Assembly: GCF_024323335.1 (NCBI RefSeq)
Contig: NC_066585.1
Span: 183,476,294 to 183,540,293, forward strand
Reading direction: 5' to 3'
Origin: Lathyrus oleraceus
Taxonomy: Eukaryota; Streptophyta; Magnoliopsida; Fabales; Fabaceae
Length of the DNA: 64,000 nt
Part shown: positions 1 to 9,960 of the stretch, in pieces
Position numbering within the stretch: the stretch's first letter is position 1
Layout of the letters: each line of letters opens with the position of its first letter
The notes under the pieces: model-generated
Seen by the model: the letters and a program-made list of their open reading frames with translations, nothing else
Database searches by the model: none
What the model was told of the DNA's origin: nothing
Made by a program: the position numbers and the translations under genes

Positions 1-256
1 TTCAGAAATTTCGGTATCCTGAAAATTTAATGTATATCGGAAATTTTGCACAAAAATTGTTTGAAGGGCAGTTTTGGAATTATGAAATTATGGGGTGTGT
101 GCGCGCCCGCGCGTGTGCACATTAGGTTCAAGGGGGGGTTGACAAGTTAAAATCTCTTGATTTTGTTTTCCACAGACTTGTTCATTCATTAAATTGATTA
201 TTAAATATGAGAAATTCTTGATGCATCCTACCTATATATTATTAGGGCACCACGTG
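1..256. other. Unassigned leading sequence
   Basis: No credible coding frame is visible. The first 60 bases hold two 'CGGAAATTT/TTTCGG'-like pieces resembling the palindromic repeat that follows, so this is probably the outer part of the same repeat region. Bases 94-120 are an alternating G/C-T/C tract (GTGTGTGCGCGCCCGCGCG...) that is nearly palindromic and of the type that can adopt left-handed DNA. Confidence 0.4.
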
Positions 257-1893
257 AAAATATAAAAATGCTCTCAGATTTCGGAGATGTATCTCCGAAC
301 GTACCATGAGAAAATAGGATTCTGACTTTAATATAAAAAACTACAGAGATGCATCTTCGTGTACATTTTGGAGATGCATCTCCGGACGGTATTTCTTAAA
401 ATCTCACAACTCAGATTCTCTCAAAATCAATCAACGAAGTTCAAACCTTTTTTTCATCAACATCAAATATCAAAGAGATCATTCAACACAGAAGTAAATT
501 CACAATTTGTAAGTTTTTTATTTTTATAATTTTTTTTGAGTTTTTGTATAAATTAGTAGAAATTGATGATTAGGTTAAGAAATAAATAGTTTTTACTTGA
601 TTGATAGTAGGGGTGACAAATGGGCATGACCGTCCCGTTTAGGTCCCTCTCGCAAATGCCAGTAAAATATCAGGTGGGGCGGAGCAGACATAGTTGAGGA
701 TGAGGGTCTAAAATCTAGGCTCGTCCCGCAAAAAAGTGAGTGCGGGGAGGGGAAAGCCCGCGAGCACTGCACCTTTTAAGCATAAAAATACAAAACTTTA
801 TGTTAATGATCGTGTCCGCAAAAGTCCGCGAAAAAAATGGGGCGGGGCGGGCATATTAGAGGGTGATGACCTAAATTCTTCACCCTCCCCGAATTAAAGT
901 GTGGGCAAAACGGGCATGTCCAATGGATTGGACCCATTTTGTCACCCCTAATTGATAGCATATAGATACTGGAAAACATGTTTTATGGTTACAAATAATG
1001 ATCACTGCATTATTTTTGTGGGTTTGGTGGTATGCATTATCACCCTTGATGAAATTGAATGTTGCAGGAAATTTCAGAAACGTATCTCCGAAATTTTTCA
1101 ACGTTTTGATTTCCAGGAATCGGAGATGCATCTCCGTAATTTATCTGTCTGTTTTTTTTGTTGCTTTTCTTGCGTGTAGGGTTGTTTGTAGTAATTATGT
1201 GACACTTGTCTGATTTACTTACATGCATTATGGCAGATAAAGACAACATACTGAAGCATGGGAGGGTTACATAACATGCATTTGTTCGGAGGAAAAAAAG
1301 TGATTTCAAAGGCTCATGTTCCCTCTAGCCCTGTTCATGTGGAGGCAAGTCCTAGATGCCATTATGACGGAGACACGAAATACACTAATTTACCCGAGAC
1401 AACGTCAGAGGACAGGGGGTAAAGGAAGCCGAGGAGTCCGAGGAGCTCTAGTCTGACATACATAATAGTTTATAGTATTTGTACGTTGGCTTTATTATCA
1501 ATTGTATTTTATTTTGACTTATTTCGACTATAATGTGTATTTTGACTTCATTGTGTATTGACTGATGACTTATTTTGACCATCTAGATTTATGTCGGTTT
1601 TTTGCATATCGATTGTACAATTTAATGCTTATCACATAACACAGCCTTAATATCTATAAATCTTCATTTTCATCTAAGTAACCATAGAACCAACTTAACT
1701 TGCACTGTTTTGACTATTTACGTAGATGCGCCGTAAATGTTAAACAGAGATGCATCTCCGAAATAATAAACGTGTAAAATGGGCCTTTCAGAGATAGATC
1801 TATGAGATGCGTTTTGAAATATTAGAGAGATGCATCTCCAGATCAGTTAACGTTTTGATTTAAGACAAAGTGCGTTCAAAGATGCATCTTCGA
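257..1893. repeat. Repeat region built around the palindrome GGAGATGCATCTCC
   Basis: A 14-bp palindrome, GGAGATGCATCTCC, recurs exactly or with one or two changes at about 283-296, 344-359, 370-383, 1121-1136, 1746-1760, 1826-1840 and 1878-1893, usually extended to TCGGAG...CTCCGA. Between the copies the DNA is AT-rich and has no convincing gene. A short frame from about 1231 (beginning M-A-D-K-D) is interrupted within 15 codons. The clustering suggests one repeat family, perhaps a decayed DNA transposon or foldback element, later split by the hAT MITE at 608-950. I do not recognise the family. Confidence 0.5.
608..950. mobile_element. Non-autonomous hAT MITE with perfect 8-bp TSD
   Basis: The 343-bp element starts TAGGGGTGACAAATGGG and ends with the inverted form (...CCCATTTTGTCACCCCTA). 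It is flanked by exact 8-bp direct repeats ATTGATAG at 600-607 and 951-958. TIRs beginning TAGGGGTG with an 8-bp target duplication are the signature of the hAT superfamily. The interior is rich in GGGCGGG/CCCGC strings, common in plant hAT MITEs, and has no transposase. The perfect TSD suggests that it is younger than the surrounding repeat. Strand is arbitrary. Confidence 0.85.
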
Positions 1894-2616
1894 AATCTGA
1901 TGGGCATTTTAGGTTTTTCATAGGGTATTTTTTCATCCCATAGGATGAGATAAGAAATTCCCTTAAATATTGATTCCATATTATATTCTAATTCGAGTGG
2001 ATGAAATAGTTAAACTGATAAGTGGTAGTTGAGTTAAACTAGTGTAGATTGTTGATTTTGGATAAGAACTTTGACCACAACATTTATTTATATTTATGCA
2101 TTAACATAATATTTATAAATCAATAAATTTTTTAAAAATAGATTATGTTCTAATCCTTTTAATTTTTTTAATACAATAAAATAAATTATTGTTTTTCTTT
2201 TATATAAATAATCTCATATTCATTTATTTCATGTTTATTTACTATTATTAAGTATCAAAGAATACTTCTAACATATTTATTTTTTGTCTGATTAATTCCA
2301 TGGAAAGAGAATGAGAGTATGAAACATATAATTGATAAAACAGTTAAACACAAATAATTATATGATTAATTCCATGGAAAGCGAAAGAGGGTTGAAGATT
2401 CAAGATTCTTAGAAGCCCTGGATCGTAGAAGTTTCATATAAGCATGCATTTTAGTTCCTTTCATAGATAAGTATTTTCTACGTTTTAAAGTTTCATAGAA
2501 ACATCAATGACAAATCTAGAACAATCACCAAATACTTATCTTAGAGTGAAATCATCGTCGCAAGCAGTATAAACAACAAGTAATTATTTCTCAACTTGAA
2601 TTTTCAGGATCTTCGG
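1894..2616. other. AT-rich spacer without a recognisable gene
   Basis: Very AT-rich DNA. A short direct repeat (TTAATTCCATGGAAAG) occurs at about 2295 and 2369. The last part, from about 2400, may be the degraded leader of the Copia element that follows, since its gag frame starts near 2617. No coding signal is seen on either strand. Confidence 0.4.
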
Positions 2617-3590
2617 ATATGTTTATACCAAAGTTTTCTGTCAAACTGCAAGATAACAACTTCTTGCTAAGGAATCGTAAGTAAAAGGCATCATACTTCA
2701 CACAAACTCCATAAGGTTATAGTTAATCCTCAAATCCCACTGATGTTTAAAACTGAGCATGATCAAATTGCCAACATAATCTCTGAAAGTTATGAGTCTT
2801 GGATCGTGCAAGATCAAACACTTTTTACATGGTTGCTTTCTATAATATTTGAAGGAGTTCTACCTCGCATGCTTTCCTGCAAACATGCCTTTGAGGCCCG
2901 GGACAAGGTGCAAAACACTACAATTCACAGATGAAAGCTCGTGTTCATCTACTAAGGTCAGAACTGAAGAACAATAAGAAAGGTAATATATCAATCTCTA
3001 AGTATATGCTTCGCATTCATGCAATATTCTCTTCTTGCCACTGGTGATCCAATATCTGTGAGAGATAAAATTGATGTTATTCTTTAAGGGTTACCTAAAG
3101 AGTACAACCATTTTATCAGGGTGATATACAACAAGAGGAATCTTACAGATGTCTATGATATGGAGGCACGCTTGTATGTGTAAGAAGTTCAACTGGACAA
3201 GTACAAGCAAGATCTTGTTACTACTAGTACAAATGCGAATGTATCTCAAGGCATGTTTCAACCAAATCTTGCTAGAAATGCAAGTTCTCATAGACGACCT
3301 CATCCTTACTCTTGTGGGAGAGAAAGAACTGCACATGGAAGATAACGTGGTGGAAGACAAACTTACACCACAAGCAATCGACCTACTTGCCGATTTCGCA
3401 ATAAGTATGGTCATTCAGTTCTTGAATGCTGGCATTAATTTGATGAAATTTTTGAACCCACTACTTCCAAGATTCATTCTCCAGGACTTGCAACAAATAA
3501 CTCAAGTGATGCTCAAAGCTCCAACCATCAATAATCCACCATACCTCAAGCATCATCTTACCTTGCACATCATGAAAAGTTGAATATCCC
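2617..3590 (+). pseudogene. Copia-type gag, decayed
   Basis: Conceptual translation with repeated frame changes shows a Copia gag. It begins with a segment containing KLQDNNFLL, continues with the alpha-helical UBN2-type region around 2743-3170 (with FTWLLSIIFEGVLPRM), and ends with a CCHC zinc knuckle near 3387-3430 (C-R-F-R-N-K-Y-G-H-S-V-L-E-C). The second zinc-binding Cys is replaced by Arg, so the knuckle is broken. Several in-frame stops (for example near 2932, 3086 and 3180) show that it is not functional. Gag would form the virus-like particle of the retrotransposon. It lies directly upstream of protease and integrase remnants in the same orientation. Confidence 0.75.
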
Positions 3591-4083
3591 TCAGGAACTT
3601 GAAGTACAAGCCTAGTTTGCAGACTCAGGTTTTTCTCACCATATTACATCTCATGATTTTCATTTACAATATCTTGAGTTGTGCGCAGGGTCAAATAAAG
3701 TTATAATTGGTAATGGACAAAGTCTAAAGGTCAAATCAATAAGGTTCTCTAAGTTTCCTTCTACTCTTGTGTCAAATTATATGTTAAAACTCAATGACTT
3801 GTTACATGTACCCTATATCACTAGAAATATGATTTCAGTCACCAAATTTGCTAAGGACAATAATGTCTAGTTTGAATTTCATTCTAACATGTGTTTTGAT
3901 AAATCTCAAGCATCTGATCTAGTGCTTCTTGAAGGGTTACTAGATGAAAGTGGCTTGTACTGCTTCACCAATATTTCTTTGGAGTCTTCAAGAAATGTCT
4001 TGAGTCATAAGTCACATAGCCTAAGTCTAATATTTAATACTACTTTAGTAGCTAATAGTATGCCAGTCACCAAATATATATGA
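3591..4083 (+). pseudogene. Copia-type protease region, decayed
   Basis: Downstream of gag in the same orientation is the Copia aspartic protease remnant. A D-S-G triplet lies in the context F-A-D-S-G-F-S-H-H-I-T, matching the usual 'DSGA..H.T' active site of Copia proteases but with the residue after Gly changed. Then come the typical strands around L-N-D-L-L-H-V-P-Y-I-T-R-N-M-I-S-V-T-K-F-A (about 3790-3870), where Copia elements usually have 'L..VLYVP....NLLSV..L'. A stop at about 3868 interrupts the frame. The enzyme would have cut the gag-pol polyprotein. Non-functional here. Confidence 0.7.
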
Positions 4084-4689
4084 ATTAATTCTAGTGCACT
4101 ATGGCATGCTAGGTTGGGCCATGCCAATGTTAGAGTTGTGTAGAGTATCTTCCGATTGTGTAACATTCATGTCAAAAATAGAATCTTTACCGATTTTTGT
4201 GGTTCATGTTGTCTTGGAAAGTCACATAAGTTGTATGCCCCTTTGTCCAATACTAAGTATACCAAATTATTTGAGCTTTACACTAATTTGTGGGGGAGCA
4301 ACACCCTCTCCATAAAGTAGTGATTATAGCTACTACTACGTCTTTGTGAATGCATACTCTAGATACGTTTGAATTTACCTTCTTAAACATAAGAGTGATG
4401 CTATCTCATCATTCATACTCTTTCAAAATTATGTTGACACATAATTTTAGGCTAAAAAAAAATCCATTTAGTCTGGTTTTGGTTGGGAGTTCAAACCTTT
4501 TGCCCAATTACTTAATGAACAAGGCATCACACATAGACTCACATGCCCACATTCTTCACATTAGAATGACATAGTTGAAAGGAAGCACAAACAAATTATG
4601 GAAATGGGCCTCACCTTGCTAGCCCATTAAAGCTATGCCAACTACATATTGAGACCATAACTTCACAACTGTATTCTACTTGATGAACA
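4084..4689 (+). pseudogene. Copia-type integrase, truncated and decayed
   Basis: The GAG-pre-integrase segment reads W-H-A-R-L-G-H-A-N near 4100, followed by C-G-S-C-C-L-G-K-S-H-K (zinc-binding part) and the catalytic core. The core is visible as Y-Y-Y-V-F-V-N-A-Y-S-R-Y near 4330 and as G-I-T-H-R-L-T-C-P-H and I-V-E-R-K-H-K-Q-I near 4525-4600, which includes the Glu of the D,D-E triad. Stops and frameshifts are frequent. The frame ends abruptly at 4689, where a Sirevirus-like LTR begins. RT and RNase H are absent, presumably lost when the LTR inserted or through later rearrangement. Confidence 0.75.
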
Positions 4690-5143
4690 TGTTAGGTGTG
4701 AATATGGAAGTAGACAAACGACCTAGAGGGGGTGAATAGACCATTGTTAAAAAAGAACTGTTTTTTAAAAACTTATCAGAGAGTTTTTCAAAGATGCGTG
4801 CGGAAGGTTTAATGCAAAAATAAGAAAATTATACTTTTCAAAACTTGATCACGTTAACACTAAATTGATTCATAAACAACAAAGATGAATATGATGATAC
4901 ACAAGGTATCCAATTGATTTGGTTGCATAATCCACAAGGTGTGTTTATACATCGATTCAATATAGTTAATTTTAACTTCAATTGTTTCTCAGAATTTAAT
5001 CACCAATTCAGCTCGATAAGGCATCTAATTCTAACAAAATCTAAGCTTACGTAATAAATCTCCACCAATTGAATAAACGATAAACTATGGTAGTATTGAA
5101 ATACCTAAGCATGTAAATACTATGAAAATTGAATGCAAGAGTA

Positions 5144-5174
<31 letters not shown>

Positions 5175-5177
5175 GAT
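5144..5177. repeat. GA microsatellite
   Basis: A run of about 13 GA dinucleotides followed by an interrupted GATAGAGAGA tail, inside the Copia LTR. Confidence 0.9.
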
Positions 5178-5929
5178 AAAAAGATGACACCGAGATTTAT
5201 AGTGCTTCGGGGTTCGTCCTCACTTTGCCTACATGCACTCTTCAAGGGTTTCCTATTAGAACCTGCATTGTTCCTTTTTATTCGACAAATATTCGCAAGA
5301 GTTCACATAATCACCAATCCACAATAATACTGAGAATAATAAAATATCCTATTTGGATTTTGACTTGTATACAATGTAATTCCAAACTCTTTTGTGTAAT
5401 CTTTACTCAATTAACGCTTCTTGAATCTTCCAATATCATCAATCTGCACCAAGCCTTTGTGTGTAACAATAAACCCATTGATCCCACCGATTCCTTGAGC
5501 GATGAATTTTCAGAAGATTTAAGAAGAACTCCATCTTATCCATAACCTTCCACACTATCACTACTAAGGCAATCTGGAGAGAAGAACCTACTTCTTTTCA
5601 ATGGAATTTGTCAACCCCATTGACAATCACCTCAATCTTGCAAACTACTTGAAAATACCAACCAAATCTTCAAGAACGATTAGTTTCAAGAGCGCGTATC
5701 CTTCAATAAATTACAAATTTCTTGTTATAAAGATCTTAATCTAATTGAAGTTGAAGATGTAAGAATTTCGTTTCAAGAACTTGAACTTTCAAAAAGATAG
5801 GGTATTAATTTTTCTCACTTAACCACACTAAAATGAATATCAGTTTTTTCTGATTTGTTACTTGAGATATGATGTCAAAAAGGCTTTATATGTTCTTGAG
5901 ATTAATCACTAAAAATGGTTTGAAACGTT

Positions 5930-6300
5930 AGTTAGATTCGAATAAAGAGCATTTCATGATTTGAATCAAATGAACAAGTATGATTAAAATCAAATACCCC
6001 ATGATTCGAAAAATAGAGTTTTAACCCATTTTCCAATTGATTCGAATCAATAGGAAAGTATGATTAAAATCAAATACCCCATGATTCGAATCTTGTGTTA
6101 ATTTTGATTAGAATAAAAAAAGTTGAGCCAGCTGAAAAAATGTGGAAAAATTGTATGATTCGAATAAGGTGTAAAGTTTGATTCGAATCAATTGCGGCAG
6201 AGGTGATCCAGAGTATGATTATTCCAATCATGTGTTAAATTTGATTCACATCAGATTGTTTGAAATATTTTAGTTTGCCTAAATCGAATCAATAACATAT
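5930..6300. repeat. Cluster of TTCGAA palindromes inside the LTR
   Basis: The motif TGATTCGAATCA, a 12-bp palindrome, occurs complete or as half-sites at about 5935, 6003, 6040, 6083, 6159, 6181 and 6285, often coupled to 'aagtatgattaaaatcaaataccccatg', itself repeated at about 5977 and 6058. Such a cluster in the transcription-control part of an LTR could be a binding-site array; this is inference only. A diverged version is seen in the LTR fragment at 7,815-8,270. Confidence 0.55.
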
Positions 6301-6378
6301 TGTTTATGCATATATGTCTCTTATTCCACTAACTCACGCAATTGATTAAAAGCATCAGGATCAAGTTCAAACCTAACA

Positions 6379-6737
6379 AATGGTTTATACATGCTAAAAA
6401 TGAATCATTTTAAAACTTGATCAAAAAAGGTGCAATCATGAAGGAGACTCAAATAATCAAAAGTAAATCAAAATGAAATCGATAAGATAAGCAACAAAAT
6501 AACCGTATTGAGGTGCCCCCTGAATGTTTTAGGGACATGCAACTACATTCTCCCCTTTTTTGATGTCTGACAAGCTTTCACTTGGAACTAAGTCGACTTT
6601 GAGTAAACCGCGAAAAATGCTTATTCCCCCCTGAAACATTGCACACAAACCATAACATAAAATGCACAAAACAATTCTAGACTCATTACAATTTCTCCCC
6701 CTTTAACAACATCAAAAAGAGATAGATTGAAATGCGT
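6379..6737 (-). other. Copia 3' non-coding region with polypurine-like tracts
   Basis: Read on the minus strand this stretch holds AAAGGGGGAGAAAT (around 6690-6705) and AAAAAAGGGGAGAATG (around 6550-6565), between an integrase fragment and the LTR. Repeated polypurine tracts upstream of the 3' LTR are a described hallmark of Sireviruses. No coding sequence is seen. Confidence 0.45.
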
Positions 6738-7240
6738 CTAAAAACCAAAAACATTTTGGACAAGCTTAGCAAAACCAACGAAAACCTTACAAGTTCCATC
6801 CTTATGGGCTAAAAACAACGTCCAAGTAAATCCAGAGTAGTTATCAACAATCACAAATCTGTAATGGTTTCCTCCTAAACTTCTTATCCACGAAGGGTAA
6901 AACAAGTCTAAGTGGAAAACCTCAAGAGGTTTTGATGTCGAAACAACCTTCTTCGATTTAAGCGACACTCTTGTTTGCTTTCCCATTTGACAAACATCAC
7001 ATAGTTTGTCTTTTAAAAACTTTATTTTAGGAAGACTAATGACTAGATTCTTGGATGCTATTTTATTTAAGAAGTCAAAATGCACATGACTTAAGCGTCT
7101 ATGTCATAACCAAGAATCTTCACTTTTGGCTACTAAACACTTAGTTTCATGCATTGATACATCATCTAGATCAAGCATATAGACATTTTTAATCCTAGAA
7201 CCCTTAAACACAAGGTCCTTACTTATCTTATGCTCAAATT
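6738..7240 (-). pseudogene. Copia integrase fragment, minus strand
   Basis: The open part (7085-6738, about 115 codons) reads through the zinc-binding segment C-D-V-C-Q-M-G-K-Q-T and into the integrase core, including V-F-H-L-D-L-F (first catalytic Asp) and V-I-V-D-N-Y-S-G-F-T-W. Upstream the frame continues with R-I-K-N-V-Y-M-L and W-L-stop-H-R-R-L-S-H, where family members have Trp-His, so one premature stop interrupts the GAG-pre-integrase motif. The second Asp and the Glu of the triad are missing because the piece ends at 6738. It lies head-to-head with a plus-strand gag piece, showing rearrangement. Confidence 0.75.
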
Positions 7241-7345
7241 ACACAACTAAGAGTATAAAAAACTATGAAATACTCTTTGTCACATAAATGGCATAAAAAG
7301 TTGGTATTTTGATTGCTTATAATCGACATCTAAAAGTTGTGAATA

Positions 7346-7813
7346 TGGCAGACGATGATGATCCTAGTGGAGCGTATAATAGAGCACCTATTTTTAAAGG
7401 CAAAAATTATACTTATTGGAAAGAGAACATGTATGTACATTTTTTATTTATTGACAAAAACCTATGGTGTGCCATCACCGAATGATCATTTATCCATACT
7501 GGTGATAATATTATTGTTAAGAATCCTAAGGATTTGATGAATGATGAAACCAAAAAGACTTCATATGATTTAAAACCGAGGAACATACTTATCTCCACTT
7601 TAATCACAAAAGTATTCTACTCAATTTCACATCATACGAGTGCTAAAGATATGTGGTATGCTCTCCAAACTCTCAATGAGGGAACAAATGACGTCAAGGA
7701 TTTTAAAATCAATATGTTTACATAGGATTTTAAACTATTTAGTATGGATCCTGAAGAATCTGTGGATTCCATGCAAACAAGATTCCTCCATTTAATTGAC
7801 AAACTCAATTTTT
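7346..7813 (+). pseudogene. Sirevirus-type Copia gag fragment, plus strand
   Basis: Starts ATG-GCA-GAC (M-A-D-D-D-D-P-S-G) and continues through P-I-F-K-G-K-N-Y-T-Y-W-K, the conserved start of the Copia gag domain (DUF4219/UBN2 type). Later motifs are A-K-D-M-W-Y-A-L-Q-T-L-N-E-G-T-N-D-V-K and E-S-V-D-S-M-Q-T-R-F near the end. A frameshift near 7450-7480 and a stop at about 7723 break it. It ends where an LTR-like segment starts at about 7815. It is in opposite orientation to the integrase fragment immediately to its left. Confidence 0.75.
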
Positions 7814-7814
7814 G

Positions 7815-8270
7815 TTGATTCATTACTTGAGCGATGATTTCAAAAAGGTTTTATATGTGCTTGAGATTAAGCAATAAAAATGGTTGAAAAAGTTAGTTAG
7901 ATTAAAATTAAGAGCATTTCATGCTTTTAATTAACTGAACAAGTGAAGTGGAATAAAAGAAAAACATAGTTTTAACCCATTTTATGCTGATCCGAATCAA
8001 AGACCATGTGATTTGAATCATGTGTTAATTTTGATTCAAATCAAACAAGCTGAGTCAACTAAAAAAATATGAAAACATTGTATAATTCGAGTCATCTGTA
8101 AAGTTTGATCGAAACAATTGTGCTAGAGGTGACCCAGAGTTTGATGATTAGAATCAAATTGTCTGAAATTTTTTGGTTTTCCTCTGTCCAAAATGAATTG
8201 AATCAGGATTTGTGCTTGATTTGAATTAAACATCCAAAATCCCAAAATTTCAATAGACTTTGAGATTTTT
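7815..8270 (-). repeat. Second, diverged LTR fragment of the 4,690-6,378 family
   Basis: The sequence TTACTTGAGCGATGATTTCA and what follows matches, with many substitutions, the LTR segment from about 5858 onwards (same order: TTACTTGAG, then 'aaaaaggttttatatgt', then 'gcatttcatg', then ATTCGAAT-like motifs). It is in the same direction as the complete LTR, so the two are direct repeats bracketing the integrase and gag pieces. Strand is given as for the complete LTR. Confidence 0.6.
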
Positions 8271-8319
8271 CTTTCCACCTGTTACACTTGGTATTTTCAG
8301 CTAGTGGAAAGTTAACAAA

Positions 8320-9190
8320 GAATGTCAATGAAATGATATTTGTCGTGAGAAAGCATTAATGAAGTGTCTTAAAGAGCATTAATGTTGAAGCATCGACAGA
8401 CTAATGACGAGGGATCGATCGGGCCGTCAACACAAGGATATATGGGTTGGAGGACTCTCAAGGATAAATCCCCAAGACCTGGACCACTAGGAAACATGTC
8501 CAAAATCTCGAAAAGGGAAGTCGACATAAGCCTTTATTTCATTAAGAGGACCAGTCGACTGAACCACGTAAGGTGAAAGACTTAGTAAATTTATAAGTCC
8601 AGAGCCATTGATAGCCAACATCAACATCATGTTGGAGCAATTACCGTCGATGGTTCACGAGGAAGTTGAGAGCAATTACAACTCAACATAGGTTTCGAAT
8701 AGATAGTGTCGTGGGTGACACATAAACACACTGGTGGGAACCTGAAGACTGAATGTAGAATGAATAACATAAACCTTGGTGGTCATAACCATCATCAAAA
8801 ATTACTTTGTAAGTAGAATAAATAACAGACTCATACATGGGATCTAAGGTCACAAAATTTCATATATACTCTCCATACAACTGGAGTACCCGAGTCAAAG
8901 AGTGAAACAGTTGAGCGAGAAACATGTATGCGTCTATGTCCAATCTTTTTCATTAGTCTTTTGTTTCCTTAAACGGAACATGTACATTTACTTTTGCTTT
9001 GTTTAATGTCATCAGTTGCACTTTACCTTATCATTTATCATAATCTGACTTCATTTGAAGTCTTTTTCTATGTCGTTATCGTTCATGAAACGAATGCAGT
9101 CAATTCACACTGATCATTTGCACAAATTTCTTTGGAGATTTTTCGAGTTAATTCACATACTTTCAAAATGGTGATTGTTCACCAAAAACA
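8320..9190 (+). repeat. Probable 5' LTR of element B (left edge uncertain)
   Basis: The stretch ending ...CCAAAAACA at 9190 is followed within 12 bases by a primer-site-like TTGGCACACCCGGTGGGACC, the usual arrangement at the end of a plant gypsy LTR. The text around 8335-8390 (GTCGTGAGAAAGCATTAATG...) looks like a gypsy LTR start, but no paired 3' LTR is in the window, so the left boundary cannot be fixed. No ORF is supported. Confidence 0.45.
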
Positions 9191-9202
9191 CCGTTAAAAA
9201 AA

Positions 9203-9222
9203 TTGGCACACCCGGTGGGACC
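9203..9222 (+). promoter_or_regulatory. Primer-binding-site-like sequence of element B
   Basis: TTGGCACACCCGGTGGGACC: a TGG start, as needed for pairing to a tRNA 3' CCA, just after the LTR-like end. It is similar in layout to the 'TTGGCACGCCC..TGGGACC' junctions seen in many plant gypsy elements (from memory). I do not assign a tRNA. Confidence 0.5.
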
Positions 9223-9321
9223 CTTTTGTGCGAATATATTTGCAAAAAAAGAGGAGTCTAACTGTCGCATCTCGAAAAATACGATTCCTCACGATGGTCG
9301 CGGAAAAAATTACGTTCGAAC

Positions 9322-9331
9322 AGAGTCGCCA
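9322..9331 (-). promoter_or_regulatory. U5 copy of the first ten primer-site bases
   Basis: Minus-strand TGGCGACTCT, within GGTGGCGACTCTG, about 60 bp before the LTR 3' end. Ten bases identical to the start of the Ogre primer-binding site seen in element A (23362-23371). See findings. Confidence 0.6.
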
Positions 9332-9960
9332 CCGAACTTTATTTATCCTAATGAAGGGATAGGAAAATATCGATAAAACCTTTAGGGAATGGAATAATGG
9401 TCGTCGCAACCATATTCGGGTTCGGGAGTGGATTACGTAAGGGGAAGGTATTAGCACCCCTTACGTCCGTTGTACTCAACGGGAACCTTTTAGTTCTAAT
9501 GTGCATTTCGTGTGTTAATTTATGTTTGTTTGTTATCTTTGGGTTATAAAATTATTAAAAATAGAAATGGATGAGAACCTCAGAAAGGGAAAGGGGAGGT
9601 TTTTTATTAGTGTGCTCGCGAAGATACAGCAATCTCCTGCCTACGTATCCTTATGGTATAATAAGGAAATCAGAGCATTCGTAGTTCGGGGAACTACGGT
9701 TGGTTGGTGTTTTTTAATGAACAACTATTTAGATCGCATCCTAAAGGCTAAACGTTGGCTTGTCTACTCTCGGCGGAGGCTTAAGCATTAATTTGTTGTG
9801 CGCATCAGAAAGGATTAAATAGTGTTCTTTCTGAAAAGAGTTTTTTTGTCACACGGGGGCGACAAGTTGGATTAATATGTTGGATATTTTGTTTGACTGG
9901 TTTCGATCGCACGAGGGCGAGAAAGGATAAACTTGGTAGGTTAAGATATTTTTGGTTGGA

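Larger units (their letters stand above)
4690..6378 (-). mobile_element. Complete Sirevirus-like (Copia) LTR, minus orientation
   Basis: A 1,689-bp LTR whose ends are inverted: TGTTAGGTGTG at 4690 and ...AACCTAACA at 6378. The phrase 'gacctagagggggtgaatag' near the left end and 'tatagtgcttcgg' near 5200 are typical of plant Copia LTRs. Orientation is inferred as minus because purine-rich tracts (read on the minus strand) and a minus-strand integrase fragment lie to its right, as for the Sirevirus remnant at 58.5-63 kb. The left end interrupts a Copia integrase. The flanking five bases (GAACA / AATGG) do not match, so the insertion has been rearranged or its partner end lies elsewhere. Confidence 0.6.

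Noticed and set aside
4685..6383. Clean insertion of the Copia LTR at 4690-6378 as a solo LTR
   Set aside because: Flanks GAACA and AATGG do not match, and the integrase frame to the left does not resume to the right.
9194..9457. Minus-strand 87-codon frame near the primer site of element B
   Set aside because: It spans the solo-LTR junction at 9262/9263 and has no similarity to any protein family I know.
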